64,000 nucleotides of DNA. Origin: Cymbidium sinense. Taxonomy: Eukaryota; Streptophyta; Magnoliopsida; Asparagales; Orchidaceae. This document shows, one piece after another, positions 25,618 through 39,099 of the stretch; position 1 is the first letter of the stretch, and each line of letters opens with the position of its first letter. Under the pieces are notes generated by a model. It made no database searches. It was given only the letters and a program-made list of their open reading frames with translations, and was not told the origin of the DNA. The DNA is taken from positions 274,001-338,000 of the forward strand of contig JAKCPB010000330.1 of the NCBI GenBank assembly GCA_021442155.1, in the 5' to 3' direction. Both the position numbers and the translations under genes were made by a program.

Positions 25618-27360
25618 TTGACTTTGAGTTTGACTTATGCAAGTATTATGTATGCAACTTTGAGTTTTGATCTCTTAGATTGGAATTGCCGGAGCCTGAT
25701 GATGTCGCATGGAGGTGGCCTGTATTAACCATGGAAGTGATAGGGTGATGAAGTTGTAGCTTAATCTTCAGTTCATGTATGAAAATTAACAACTAAAGCT
25801 TTCATTAAATTTATAGTTAAAAGTATTATATATTTGAAATGCATGATAATTAGTCAAAATAATAAAATATAGAAGGATATATTATAATATTTAAATTTTA
25901 CTACCACATAATTTTTTAAAATAAAATACGCTTCTTATTCATTAGAAAATATTAAATTTATAAATATAAAATTTTAAGTATTTAAAATATATAAAAATTA
26001 TGTTATTTTTTTAAAAGTTTTGTAAAACATTTTATAGATAAATAGAAGCTATGTACATCATAAGTTGAAGATAATAATTTTTATTTATTACATTTCTTCA
26101 AATTATTATTTTTAGCAAAATAAGATCATAATATTATAGTAAATAATTAATAAAAATATTAAAAACTATGCAAAGAAAGCAGGTGAACTTGTAACGTGGA
26201 CTGGTAGCTAGCATAGGTGCACATGCATTGTGGGAGCTCATAGAGATCAATTATATATTTTATAAATTTTTCCTTAATCAATAATATTTTATATTATATT
26301 TATTTTAAATCATATATATATTGAATCTCAAAAGATTTATTAAAAATTTTAAAATATTTATAAAAGAATTTAAATTTGTTTGAAAATAAATAATATTTTT
26401 TTATAAAATAAAGTACAATATAATGAAATAAAAAAATAAACTTTATTTCAAATACATTCAAAATTGAACTAATTTAAATCATCTTACTATCATATTCTTT
26501 ACATTTGCATAAGTCAAATCCTACCTCATGTATTTCCAAGATTATTTTCATCATATCACGATCTCGTATATTCCGATATATATAAAAAAATCGATACATT
26601 GGACTCACGCCTTTTAAACAACTCATCTATAAAACCACCATGCCGAGAACTAGGATCATCGCCGCCTTATTGTTATTGTTCTTCGCTTTTGCAGATTGAG
26701 ATGGAATGAGATGGAAAGTGAAACCGAAATGAAAATGGAGAGTTGTCAGCTGTTCTGCGATCTGGAAGTACGGGAAAGAATGCTAGCTATCGAGAGGCTG
26801 CCATCGAGCTTGGGAATGAACTGGTACATAGAAATAAACTTCAAATTGTGAGTTTTTTTGTTCACTTATTGGCTTCCAAATGCTTAATCATGTTGTAATA
26901 TCATGCAAGCTAAGATTTTGATCACGATTCACGCATTTGATAGTGCAACTTGTAAAGAATATCATGTTTAAATCAACGGAGTAATTTTGGTGATGGTGAG
27001 GAGTGATAGTAGAAAACCACGCCTCTAACATTATGTCATGCATATGGATATTTTAATATAGCTCTTGTTGGTAATCAAAAAAAAAAACTATTTTCTTGTT
27101 AAACTAACTGAGTGGTATTTCGCTTATGCCATTTTCGAAAGAAAGAGTGCATTATCTGACTCATTGTTTTCTTTTGCTCTAAATCGATTAATATACTACA
27201 TTTTTTTTATATTTATCTTTAATTATCTTAAACCTAAAAAGAATGATTTACGTATTACAATGCCCGGTGTTTGTTTAGAGGTATTAATTTGGTTTATGGA
27301 GGTGAAGCTTGGGACCGATGGGGGTCTTGTATCTCACCCATAATGGTCCATGTTCATCAA
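25618..27360 (-). repeat. Family A, right (inverted) copy, part 2
   Basis: Reverse complement of about 840-2,600. Strong matches include CATGTATGAAAATTAACAAC (near 25,774), GTAACGTGGACTGGTAGCTA (near 26,192), CATATTCTTTACATTTGCAT (near 26,491) and CTTTTGCTCTAAATCGATTA (near 27,172). The outer end at about 27,360 runs directly into a family B fragment. Confidence 0.8.
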
Positions 27361-27530
27361 CGTTGGCGGCGACCAGATCGACAAGCAATGAAAGGCGATC
27401 GCGTGGATGCGGTGGTGCTCAGACATGAAGCGATGCGGGGACGTAAAGTATGGCGGTCGCAAGCTTCATGAGTGTCACGCTTAGCTGCATGATGAGCTTA
27501 GCATCCTTATCATCTCACCGCTGACGGCAA
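27340..27530 (+). repeat. GC-rich family B fragment (distal end)
   Basis: A CG-rich block (GGCGGCGACCAGATCGAC, GCGATGCGGGGACG) ends in GATGAGCTTAGCATCCTTATC and CATCTCACCGC, matching the end of copy 3 near 14,840-14,870. It directly abuts the outer end of repeat A. Confidence 0.5.
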
Positions 27531-28389
27531 AAAAAGATGTATCAATAGTGATAAACCAATCAATATGTCTAGACATCATTGTATATGGCCACAAGATAGA
27601 TGGAAAAGATGCTAATGGAATCAGATATACTTCTTAAAACCTAATTTTTGTAAATCATTTTGAATAACTTCTACATGTTATCTTAAGTCTTATCTTTTTC
27701 CTTCCAAATATTCGATAATAGTTTAATCTAATGAATTCATTTATTTGTTGTACATATCTAAATCATTAAGTCTATTTTAATTACTTTATATTTAATTGAT
27801 GTCAATAAAATTGTTCTTCTAATATAACCATCCCTAGATAATATGAAATGTTTTCAACTATCAAGCATTGACCACTTGTATTGATCATGAATGCAGAAGT
27901 AGAGTTTGCATTTTTAACTAGAAAGAAAGTAGAGATAAAAAAACATGTTTATTCACTATGTACATAGATTACATGAAACAATAAGTACTCATCATGTAAG
28001 ACCACAGGCATGCAGAACCCATTGGAAAGTCAAATATAAACAAGTTTGAAGAACAAAATATGTCATTTCAAACCAAGGAAAAGGTCAAAACGAAATTACT
28101 TCAACTATGATAAAAGAATATGTGGACATAATAACAACACATTGCAAAAATACTTACTAGACGATTCACGACGGTGTCGATGAGAAGAAACACATCATTC
28201 AGAGAACGCAAGCAAATCATTATCTGTCATCAAAATTAGGTAAGATAAATAGCAGACATCATAAGCATTAAACATAGATATAATGTCAATGGGAGGGCTT
28301 ATGTATCCATATCCTCATTGATAATTCCATAGAAATATTGTTGTCTTAACATCCTAAAACAACAACGTAGTTCTCTTGACATAAGCTAA
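27531..28389. other. AT-rich DNA, no gene seen
   Basis: No frame or repeat that I can recognise. Confidence 0.4.
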
Positions 28390-28951
28390 GTAAAATGAAA
28401 TTTTAAAGCTCTAATGTTATAATAAACTTCAATTCTACTGATTATTTCATGTACAATTCCCATAATATCATTATTTTAGCTCTCACCTCAAAGGGACTCC
28501 ATCGCATACATTTTTTCCATGGTGTTTATAAGAGCATAAGTTCTTCAATCATAGAACCCTCTTTGTATGATACGAAATCCAAAGGAGGTCAATGCAACAA
28601 TGGACAATGAAAAAAATTTGAGTTAGAATATCTTGGTCCAAAAAATATGGGTTTTATATCCCTTAAATATGTTTTGAGATGTAACACCAACAACAACAAT
28701 AAGCCTTTATCCTCATTAAATTTGTTTTGAGATGAATGTAAATATAAATTTTGATTTATAGTAATATATTGTACTCATCTCAAAGTAAAATCAATGTCTA
28801 TAAAATTTATTTGGAAATCAAGCCTAAGATGCTCAGATGAAATGGTACAAGGAGAAACCAAAAGACCACATCTCTTAAAATCACAGCCTCTAACTTATCA
28901 AAAAAGAATACAAATTAATCAATTTAATAATATCCTAATCATTGAATAACA

Positions 28952-29045
<94 letters not shown>

Positions 29046-29135
29046 GTAAACCAAGAAAAAATGGACTGAAAATATTGTTACTACCCAAGAAAACTTTTGT
29101 TAGATTTATTTCTTCTACACCAAAAACACTCCCTA
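28390..29135 (+). repeat. Direct duplication, copy 1, containing a (TA)n tract
   Basis: 28,390-28,600 and 28,905-29,135 match 31,412-31,830 in the same orientation (for example CAAAGGGACTCCATCGCATA, TTCTTCAATCATAGAACCCT, TAATATCCTAATCATTG, and AAAAATGGACT after the TA tract). About 310 bp (28,595-28,905) is present here and absent in copy 2, so one copy gained or lost a segment. Confidence 0.8.
28956..29041. repeat. (TA)n microsatellite, about 85 bp
   Basis: Perfect alternating TA inside copy 1 of the direct duplication. Copy 2 has a longer tract at the same relative place, so the tract was present before duplication and has since changed length. Confidence 0.97.
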
Positions 29136-29221
29136 TTGATTTGGTGAGTCTTATTACATAGATCTTCATGGGAATGAAGACGTAACAAGGATATGCAAAG
29201 CCAATACCAAAGTGTAGGGAT

Positions 29222-29852
29222 GTAGTTAACAACTCAATTTCCAAATAGTAGTGATATGGTCAACACTTTCTTTGCTTGAGAAAGATCATTATATTATAGT
29301 TTCAGAGCTAACCTGATAGATGATTTGCATTACATAGCCCCAAAACCCTGCTTTTTTCTCATGCGGTTTTTCTTCACAACGGTTTGGTAATCTATTATTT
29401 TTCAGATGCAAATGAGGTTGGTGCATTATTATTTACCAGGTCACTCTTAAGAAAGCCATTAACTTCCTCACTTTTAGTAATATATGTTCTTGATTATATC
29501 CAGCAACCATGAGCAGATATTACAGTACCAATCTGTAAGCCAAATTGAAACAAACTAAACAAACAATATCCAAATTTCTTGGAGCCTTTCTATGAATTTA
29601 CAAAGCTAGAGAAGGATAGAGTTTCACAATGTTTTTAAAATGTTCTAAACCATCTTTTTCAAAATTATAACTTAGAATAATGACAATAAAATTTCAGGAA
29701 AGCTGGAGAAAGGACAATACCACAAAATAGATGATGACTAGTGTAAACGTCCACCTACAACATCATTTATGGACAAGAAGAATGAGCATAGATAATCAAA
29801 GAAAGATATGCATAAAGATCGTAATATCTATGAAAAAAAAATATTTCTACTC
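29222..29852 (-). repeat. Dispersed repeat, family C, copy 2 (inverted)
   Basis: Reverse complement of 12,336-12,922, from GTTAACAACTCAATTTCCAA through ATCCAAATTTCTTGGAGCC to CATCATTTATGGACAAGAAG. Small indels distinguish the copies; for example a run CAGCAACCATGAGCAGATAT (near 29,501) is partly altered in copy 1. Confidence 0.75.
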
Positions 29853-30097
29853 TTTCATTATCTCAAGACTTACTCCTAAATGATTTTCTCACAAGAACTT
29901 ATACAAAGAATGCACCATCAAATAATAGAATCAGAAAAATCATAGATTATCACTAAAAACTCAAAAATCAAAAGCAAATCATAAGCATTTCAAATCTAAT
30001 CAGCAACATCCTAAGTAGAGCATAATGATCCTTTCACTTGAAAATCCCTTCTATTTAATCTAAAAGTGATAGCACCAAGCACCTCAAACCAATCATG

Positions 30098-30129
<32 letters not shown>
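30098..30129. repeat. (TA)n microsatellite, about 32 bp
   Basis: Perfect alternating TA between repeat C copy 2 and the third A fragment. Confidence 0.95.
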
Positions 30130-30131
<2 letters not shown>

Positions 30132-30399
30132 AACCTTTCACATTAAAAATAATCTTCATGGTACTAACTTTGTTAATGCTCAAGAAATAAAGGGTAGTGC
30201 ACTCCAAGAAAAAGAGTCTTTTCAGGATTTAAATACTTGGATTGATTATGGATCAGAAATGATATCATTCAATCTCTATCATCTAAGATTCAATTCATTA
30301 GTATTACTATTTTTAATAAGCTTTATCTCAATATTTTCTAAATAGCATTGAATCTATTCTTGCTTCGCTTATACCGAATTCTATTAAAACTTTGGAGAG

Positions 30400-31039
30400 T
30401 ACAAAATCAATTATCAAAACCTACCTCATTTATTTCCAAGATTGCGCTCTGATCATATCCGTCGATCTCATATATTCATGATCGGATGCATTGGATCCCA
30501 CGTAGCTTTTTTTTTTTTTTTTGGGAAATTTGAGGGCTTAGCCTAATATCATTCCAAAAAAGTGATACACAGAATGAGCTTAAAGGGGAGTAAAGCTCAA
30601 GGGTAAAAACTGAAAACAAATATAAAAAGGCCTATTAAAAGAAAAGTCATTGGACTCAGAGACAAAGCTAGAAAACCAAAGAATCAAAACCCACTAACGT
30701 GGCTTCCAACGGTTGACAATGGCTGCCTTCTAGTGGAAAAGGACTGGAGAAACTGTAGAGAATATTAAGCCACCTAGCCAACAACCAGGAAGCAACAAAC
30801 CACGTGAAGAATTAATCAAGATATACAAAAAAAAGAAAGAAACCTTCCAGTCTCAGCCTGCCACCCTCCAAGGGAATAAATTAGTATAGGGTCAGAAAAG
30901 CAAATCGGACTAGTCCACAATTCTAGGTTTCAGCCATATAATCATCAGTGTTAACGCGATAGAGAGTACAGCAACTCATCGATATAACAACTTCAGTCAT
31001 AGCGTCGAGAACTAAGGATCTCATCGCTATCGCCTTAAT
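30400..31039 (-). repeat. Family A, third (partial) copy, split by LINE 3' ends
   Basis: 30,410-30,506 (CTACCTCATTTATTTCCAAG, ATTGGATCCCACGT) and about 30,970-31,039 (GAGAACTAAGGATC, ATCGCTATCGCCTTA) continue each other as in 26,520-26,680. The segment between begins with a T-run and is a LINE 3' end. A second LINE 3' end begins at 31,040. Confidence 0.65.
30507..30969 (-). mobile_element. 5'-truncated LINE 3' end, second LINE subfamily
   Basis: It starts on the + strand with about 16 T (the poly(A) tail in reverse), then GGGAAATTTGAGGGCTTAGC and a segment ending somewhere before 30,970 where repeat A resumes. It resembles the fragment at 31,040 (GGAAATAATTTGAGGGTGATGC) more than LINE1-3, so it is a related but distinct subfamily. 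A clear target duplication was not found. Confidence 0.65.
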
Positions 31040-31400
31040 GTTTTTTTTTTTTGGAAATAATTTGAGGGTGATGCCCAATTCTATTCCAAATGTAATAAGA
31101 TTACATGTATACCAATGAGAGTGAAAAGGAGAAGAAGATAAAACTATCAGACAATGACTCAAGGACCGAAAAAAATAGCTTAAGAAAAAAATAGAAAATG
31201 TGACCAAGAAAATGCAAACCAAGAAAAACCGAGACACCAAAATAAACCGGGTATCAAAACAATAAATCAAGATAAGAGGACTCGACATCAAACAGAGACC
31301 AGTGAGCAAAACCGCACCATTTCATACATAAAAGGAAAGACATACCATCCGCTGGAGAGAAGTGTGATAAGACATCGCCTGTTGCCGTGGAAGATCATCC
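31040..31400 (-). mobile_element. 5'-truncated LINE 3' end, second LINE subfamily
   Basis: Begins with a T-run of about 13, then GGAAATAATTTGAGGGTGATGC and CCAATTCTATTCCAAATGTA, parallel to the fragment at 30,507 (CCTAATATCATTCCAAAAAA). The right end is approximate; ATCGCCT occurs near both ends and may be a remnant of the target duplication. The 128-codon - strand frame here (31,309-30,923) is not a recognisable protein. Confidence 0.6.
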
Positions 31401-31411
31401 GTGATCATAAA

Positions 31412-31830
<419 letters not shown>

Positions 31831-33719
31831 CACTAATCATGAGCCTTGCAAAGATTTGATTTGGAGGCCATAAACTTGGCTTTGATGTAATTATTCTTCA
31901 TCAAAAGGTTTGGAAACAAAACCATCCATTCCACATTTCATGCCTCTTCATAAGTTGAATGAAGTCGTCATGGCTAGAATTGGTAGGTGCCACCGAGGAG
32001 ATTCCCTAATAGAAGCATTGATTGTACTCTTGACTTGCCTTGCTCGTTGGCTTCATTTTCCATCAACCGAATTTGCTTTTCCCTCGAATCGAAGGAATTA
32101 TTACATTATTTGAATAGAAGTTTTAATACAAAAATTACATTATTGTAGATTGAAAAAAATAAAAATAATGTTTTAACAGGAAGTATTTAAATCAAAATCA
32201 ATGCATAAAATAACCAAGCTAATGGAGGAAGACAATCCAAAATTATCGAGATCTACTTTGAAAAGGATTTCCTAGAAGAATATCAATATAAATGCAAAAT
32301 CCCCTTGATTTTAAAAACTTTGAGAATTAGGCATTTAATTAATAGATACAAAGATGCACTCCAAATAAAAGGTCTACATTATTATTATTATTTTGAAGGT
32401 TTTATATAATAGTTAGAGAACACATTATAAGAATGACACACTAAATGATGATTTAAAAAAAAAATAGAAATGCATGTGAAGGAGACAAGGAATCATCAAT
32501 CCCTAACTTGCTATATGCCATAACCATTGTTCTAATTTTTTATAAGAAATATTCATCATCTTAGAAGAGATACCTGCTTTAGCATTTACTGTTATTATTT
32601 AAGTCAGATCAGGAGAAGTGAAAACTAATTTGAGTATTTAGAGCATACACATAACAAATAACACCAAAACAAAAGTAATATATATCAATTTTAACGTTGA
32701 AAACTTAAGAATGAGAAAAATCACAAGTCACAACCAAAATCAAAGAAAAAATTAGAATAAGTATATTATACTTATCCTGAGTCTCTTCACTTTAGACATT
32801 TCATTCTCACATATAAGAAAATTTGAGAAAAGATACTAAAAAGTGCATAAAACTACTTAAATACAAAATCTCGACTTGATAGCACCACAACAACGAGATC
32901 CTAATGCCTATTGGTCACTCACTATTCCGGTCAAGCCCCGGAGCTTGTGATGCATCTGGATTCTATCCTCTTCTATCAAAGATCGCTCTTGTAGCCGAGG
33001 TCATTTTCCCCATGGTGAAAATTCAAGGACATGATACACTTTGGCCAAGGCACAACCTCCTCTATTTCTAAAGTCAAGATCATCAAGCGCACATCAACAA
33101 TTTTTTTTAGGTCCGCTACCTCCAAATAAAATCAGTTCATAAAATAACACTTATTTGGCAATTTTAAACCAAAGAAGTCTGATATCTCCCTTTGTATCAC
33201 TCGCCAAGAAAGTAACACTAATTTTAACATTTCTATATCCTTGTGAAAAAATTAACTATTTTAGAATTATCAAACTCATGAGGAACAATTTCGAACTTTG
33301 ATCACACAATGAAAATGAGATGCAAACAAAGTCCTGTGAGACAAACAACCTTTCCTGAAGGTTCTAAAAGCATAACTCCATATATCCAACAAGTATTGTG
33401 ACGCTCAAGGCTTTTACCCTTAAACTTCATGTATTGGATGTTCAATTGAAAAATGTCTACTCAAAGTTAACATAATCCCGCCACCTTAATTGGGAGGTAA
33501 AGTAGGTGGGGATAGAGAATTTGATTATAGATAGTTAACTTAGAGTTACAGATGTCCAAGAAGTTTCCTAATATACTAGTAATACCCTTACCCATTATAT
33601 TAAGCTTTTATAACTTCAATGGATAACCATTTTGTTAATACATTTCAACCAATCCCCTAATATTCATCTTCAATAAAGTGCCCTCCTCATTCCATTATTC
33701 CTATTGTGTTCACTATGCT
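31831..33719. other. Gene-free stretch
   Basis: No frame over 70 codons and no recognisable domain. 32,900-33,120 is less AT-rich (TCAAGCCCCGGAGCTTGTGA), but I cannot assign it. Confidence 0.4.
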
Positions 33720-34129
33720 TAGGTTTTTATTTATTTACTTTAATCTTTTACTTTTAATTTAGTTTTAGTCTTGTTTTTTTTTTATATATCTTTAGTTAGG
33801 GTTGGTATTAGGTTCTAGGCTCAGTTTAGGGCTTCAGGACTAGGCTCAGGTTTAGGGCCTCCAGTCATTGTCTTTTTTGCCATTAGTGCCCAGGTTTTAG
33901 TTTCTCAGGCCTAGTTTATGATTGTCAGTTAGGTTTGTCAGACCAGTGGCCTGTGGGGGTTGTTTCTGCAGCAGGTGTGGGCTCAGGTTCATCAGGGTTT
34001 AGTAGTGCCAGGGTTTATACCAGGGCATGCAGGGTTTAGTGCTCAATGTAGGCTCATGGTTCATAAGTTAGATAGTTTAAGTTTTAATTTATGTTTAGAG
34101 TTTATGGTTTAGGTTTAGGTTTCAGTTTT

Positions 34130-34559
34130 TTTTAATAGACAACCTTCGTGATTCAACATTTCTTCTTTTTAATTTCATCAACCAAGTAGCACCCCATATT
34201 TTCTAAGACACAAGCGCTGACATATACCAGAAATGAGCACCCATAGGGAAAATCAATAACCAAGATAAGTAAAACCATCTCTATTGTAAAGGCCAAGCAT
34301 AAGTGATCGCCATTCTTCGCTTTCCACTCCTCATTAAACCACCGCTCTCTAGTAGTGGAATCTATCATATACCCATTCTCTCACCACCACTCGCTGTAAC
34401 CTTCGCCCTCTTTTGCCTCTAAAACTCACCAGGAACCTCCATATCCACTTAACCTCCCCACCACCACACTCAGATAATCGCCGATTCACCTTTGCTCCAC
34501 CATAGATCTGAGCTAGCTGATGGTGATGTTTCTACTCCAAGGTCTCCATCTTATTCAGG
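34130..34559 (-). repeat. RGG-coding module, copy 1 (degenerate)
   Basis: A 430-bp non-telomeric island in the array. Its left end on the + strand is a T-run (AGTTTTTTTTAATAGACAAC), and it shares AACATTTCTTCTTTTTAATT, AAATGAGCAC and CTAGTAGTGGAATCTA-type sequence with the modules at 55,886 and 57,990. In reverse it encodes arginine- and glycine-rich peptide fragments followed by a segment reading DSTTRERWFNEEWKAKNG. Frames are more disrupted than in copy 2. Confidence 0.6.
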
Positions 34560-35544
34560 GTTTAGGTGCTTAGGGTTTTGTTAGGATTTAGGGGTCAGCT
34601 TAGGGTGAGGTAGTTTAATGTTTCTGCTTGTGGTTTTTACTGTTTAGTTTTGGGTTTGGGTTTAGTAGTTTCAGGCAGTTGTGGAGAGCTAGTGGGTGGT
34701 AAGGTTTAGGTTTAATCTAGTGGTTTAGGTGGTTTTTTTAAATTTAGTAAACCAGGTTTATTTATTTTGTTTATTCATTTTTGATTATTTGAGTTTACTA
34801 CATTTATTTATTTTTTATTTTAATTTAGTTTAGTATTTTGTTTTGCTTATCTTTTAGTTTATTTATTGACCTTTTTAAAGTTTAGGTTTTATTTTTTTAC
34901 ATTTATCTTAAAGTTATGTTTTAGGTTTATTTTAGTATTTTGTGCATTATTTTAGTAGTTTTAGAATTTATGAGTTTTAAATTTATTTGTGATTTAATTT
35001 TAGGTTTTATTTCAGTTTAGTAGGTTTTATTTAATTTATAGCTTTATTATTTATTTTTATTTATTTTATTTAGTTTAGTTTAGTCACTTATTTTAGTGTA
35101 GATTTAGCCAGTTTAGTTTATTTTATTTTATTTTATTTTATTATTTTAAGTTTATTTTATTATTTAGTGGGGTTTTATTTTAGGTTTTATTTAGATTTTA
35201 TTTATTTTTTTTTAATTCATTTTATTTAATTTTTATTTTTTATTAATCAGTTTTGATTTATATTTTATTTAGTTTATTTCTTTATTTTTATTTTATTTGG
35301 TTTTATTTATTTTATATTATCTTATTTTAATTTTATTTTATTTAGGTTTTAATTATTTTATTTATTTTTTCAATTTTATTTAGTTTTATTTTATCTTATT
35401 TTATTTAGGTAGATTTTATTTATTTAATTTTAGGTTTATTTAAGTCTGTGTTTTATTTATTTTATTTTAGGGGAGGGTAGGTCAGGGTTTAGGCTCATGG
35501 CTCAGGTTTAGTAGTTAAAGTTCTGTGCCTTAGGTTTAGTTAGG

Positions 35545-35642
35545 TTTTTTTTTGGGAAACCCCATGTATTTTATTGCCACAAAAAAGAGGGTTACAAGGG
35601 GGATAAACTAACTAACTTAAAGAGCTACACGCCTCTAAGGAG
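35545..35642 (-). mobile_element. Severely 5'-truncated LINE 3' end (about 95 bp)
   Basis: A T-run followed by GGGAAACCCCATGTATTTTA, GAGGGTTACAAGG and AGAGCTACAC reproduces the last bases of LINE2 (35,860-35,950). It sits inside a TTTTA block, is truncated after about 95 bp, and lies 200 bp from the LINE2 insertion in the same orientation. Confidence 0.8.
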
Positions 35643-35859
35643 TTTATTTTAGTTTATCTTATTTTTTTTTTATTTTATACATTTATTTATTTATAGTTTT
35701 AGTTTAGTTTTTATTTTTTTTTATATTTTGTTATTTTTAAGGTCATTTTATTACTTATTTTAATTTAGGTTTATTTATGTTTTATTGTAGTTTTGTTTTT
35801 TATTTATTTTTTTAGGTTTCTGTGGTTTTTTTAGTTCTTTATTTTATTTTTTTTTTTTT

Positions 35860-38800
35860 GGGGAAACCCCATGTAGGGTATTTTATTGCCACAAAAGAGG
35901 GTTACAAGGTCCTTAAAGGGGATAAACTCGAACTACTCAAAGAGCTACACCAAGGAGTAAATCCTATCTAAGTACATCCAAAAGCAAAAGAAAGCATTAA
36001 AGCAATCAAAAGATACAAGATGATTAACATAATAAGCTAAAGTAAGATTAAAGCCAATGCTCGAGGATGTGTGAATGCTGATAATATGGAGCAAGAAAAT
36101 AAAAAAGAGAAACACCTACAAAGTTATAAAGAGAGAGATTAGAGGCTAAAGACAAAAGGATAGAAGGAAACAATATAATATGAGTATGTTAATAAGGAAA
36201 TGTGATAGAGAAGGCTCAGCTCAATCACACCATGATGGGGCGATAATGCATGAGCATCCAAACTTCAAAAGGGTTACATCACATGAGCTAACCAAAAAAA
36301 AGGAGTGAGATCATCATACCATCATAGCCAACAAACTCGGAGAAGGTAGCACCCGCTTGTTGATAATCTTGTGAGCTTTACCGCAAAACCTAAACAAAAT
36401 CATATTTATGCATATGAAATAGGTCAAAGATAGAACCATCCACAAAGCAAAACAGTAGAAGAAGTAGCTAAAATCCTAAGAAGTCAATGAGTCTTTAAAT
36501 GACACCATCCCAAAAGATATATAAATGAATCACAAATATTAGGTAGATGAAAATGAGCCCAATCAATATAATGAATGCATTTACCCCTTAAGTATCCATA
36601 TCAATAGTTGGCAATAAATAATATGAAGGCAAGAAAAATCAACCCAAGAAAATAGCCAATAAGCAAGACACAAAGCCAACATAGTACAATGAAGGCAAGA
36701 AGAGAAAAGGCAAAAGCTATATACCACCCTTAATAAGAGATTATATTCGGAGTAAGCACATAATCCCAATTAGAAATCGGTCCAAATATGATCCATGAGA
36801 ATCCAAAACAAGACAGAGCAACCAAGAGGAAAAAGGCAAATACAAGACAAAAGCAAGACATGAAAGGACCGCATAGATTGCATTCCATACCCCAAATAGA
36901 ACCAAGAATCCAAAAACAAGACAAGAGATAACCAAACAAAAGAGAGAGCCTGCATTCTTCCCATTGGGAATAGAGACAACAAGGGTAATGTAGATCACAT
37001 CGAACAAGCAATACCGATAGAAATAAGAAGGGATCAGAGAACGCCCAACAACAAATAGACAAGTGGATACAAATATCCACATTAGAATCCAAAAAACAAG
37101 ACATCAAATAACCAAGACAAAATAAGGCAAGAGTACCAAGACAACCAAGATAGAAGGGACAACATAGTACCATAATCGAAGCAACCTGCACAATGACCAA
37201 ACAAAAAACAAACATCATATAGATGAGTATAGAAAACCTAATCATATCCAAAGGATAACTATAAGTAACAAATAACCAATGTGTTGAAAGCAAAACCACA
37301 GCAACCAAAGTAATCCCAATAGAGGGGTTATTGCCACATTGGAACCCACCAAGAAAGGATCAAAATTGTATTCAAGTGAAAAAGATCATTAATCAAAAAA
37401 AAGATAATAAAAAAGGCAAAACCAAAGAAGAACAAATAGAAAAAACATCCAAGCTCTCAATCATAAAAGCCAAGATAATGGCAGATATAACATAGAATAA
37501 GTATCAATGCAGAATCTGCATAACAAAACACCAAAACCTCAATTGCAATGTCATAAATAACCAGCAGGACCTAGAAATCCACACAAGGGATGGAGCCAAC
37601 ATAGAGTCAAAAAACCAAGATAATAACTCAAGACAAGTAATAATCAAGACAACAAAAACCAAATTTTGCCATAAAACCACCCATCTAGATAAACAAAGGT
37701 ATGATACAAGTTTAACCAAAGAAGATGGAGAGAATAATGAAAAAAGATAGATGGATGCTGATAAACAAATAACAAGTAGGGTTTAAAAAACAAATACCAA
37801 GCAATCATCAACATTTTGTCAACAAAAAACAAACCAAAACCAAATACAGTATTATTATTCCAAAACAACAAACAAGAAGAAGACATTTAGAAAGATGAAG
37901 AAAACATTAATCCATTCAAGGATAAAATTGGAAGACAACAAAGATCCAACAAAACAGGAGAAAAGAGAAACAAAGAAAAGAGGTAAACACAAGAAAAACC
38001 AAAAGAATGGCCAACATGAAAGCCCATACAGGGAGCAAGAGAAGACCAAAGCCCCAATCTCAAGCATCCCAGTAAGGTTCAATAAAAAGAAGAATAAGAA
38101 CTCCATCGTCAAAATAAATAAGAAACTAAGAGTTACATAAAGGATAACCAGTAAAAGCAGATAATGATAAGTTTGCCATTAAGGATAAGGAGGTCAGTAG
38201 CAACTTGTGAGAAAGCCTACAAAGAACATTCATAGCAGGTGGAGGAAAAGAGGAAAGCATCCCACAGCAAGATCCCACCAAAGGGAACAAAGAAATGGAT
38301 TCCAAAAAAAGAGTATGCTATATGGGTCCAGTTCTAGTATAAACAACCAAGATGATAAGTATCGCAAAAAAGGCCAAATAGACTCTTCATGCAATAAAGT
38401 AAAAGATAACTCAAAAGTAAAAGAAAATGTCAAGCTAGAATCAAAGAAAATATGGGAGACAATCATGAAAACCAATAGTCAAGCCAGATCCAATAACCCA
38501 ACAAAGAAATCATCAAGATAATATTGCAACCAAAGATAGAAACAATACGTATGCATAGAAACAATAGAGAACTAAGATGCTCCAAGCAGAATATCTTTAA
38601 TAAATAAGAAGTTGTATGAATAATTAGCTAAGCTCATTAAAATAAATATCAACAATCAATAAGCCCCTAGATTAGAAATGCAAACAAAATAAGATTAAAA
38701 TCCCAAATAGGATTGGTGCTATAAAACCAATAGCAGCTATCACATAGCTTAACATAATTCCACCGTAATATCAAGATACATATAGCTCAATAGTCCTTAA

Positions 38801-38900
38801 TAGTGTAAATGCCAAAAGCAGTGAGCCTCTTAATGAAGGAGTAGCTGTTAAAATTCCAAATCATTACACAATTATCAAGAGAACAAGAAATATCCATTTG
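35860..38900 (-). other. LINE2 extended 3' region, A-rich on + strand, internally repetitive
   Basis: Three kilobases without a recognisable domain. Phrases such as ATCCAAAAACAAGACAAGAG and AATAACCAAGACAAAATAAG recur at about 36,790, 36,908, 37,085 and 37,605. The - strand is open for long stretches, including 192 codons at 37,308-36,730, with hydrophobic, Cys-rich translation. Two overlapping frames are open at once, so composition explains this better than coding does. Confidence 0.6.
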
Positions 38901-39099
38901 AAGCATCCACAAAAGGCACAAAAGTAACAGAAAGCCCAAGAAATAAAGAAGCATATGACTGGAAAGAAACAACAAATGTTAGATTAGGTTCTGAGATAAG
39001 GAAACCCAGAATTATCCAAGTTAACCAGCCCACGCAAGTGTTTGGGTAAGGTGAGTTGATCAAAGAAAATGATGCCATCGGATCTAGCACCCAGATTGG

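Larger units (their letters stand above)
33720..35846 (+). repeat. T/G-rich higher-order array, block 1
   Basis: The + strand changes abruptly to T-, A- and G-rich sequence with little C. 33,790-34,130 and 34,555-34,720 are full of TTTAGGG-, TTTAGG- and CAGGTTTAG-type words resembling degenerate plant telomeric repeat. A junction, TTTTTAAATTTAGTAAACCAGG, lies near 34,735. From there to 35,480 the sequence is built on TTTTA, TTTATTTTAG and TTTAGG words. The order module, G-rich block, junction, TTTTA block recurs further right. Confidence 0.8.

Noticed and set aside
36581..37308. A 192-codon hydrophobic, Cys-rich - strand frame that could be a membrane protein
   Set aside because: Other frames are open at the same place and the sequence is an A-rich, internally repetitive LINE 3' region.
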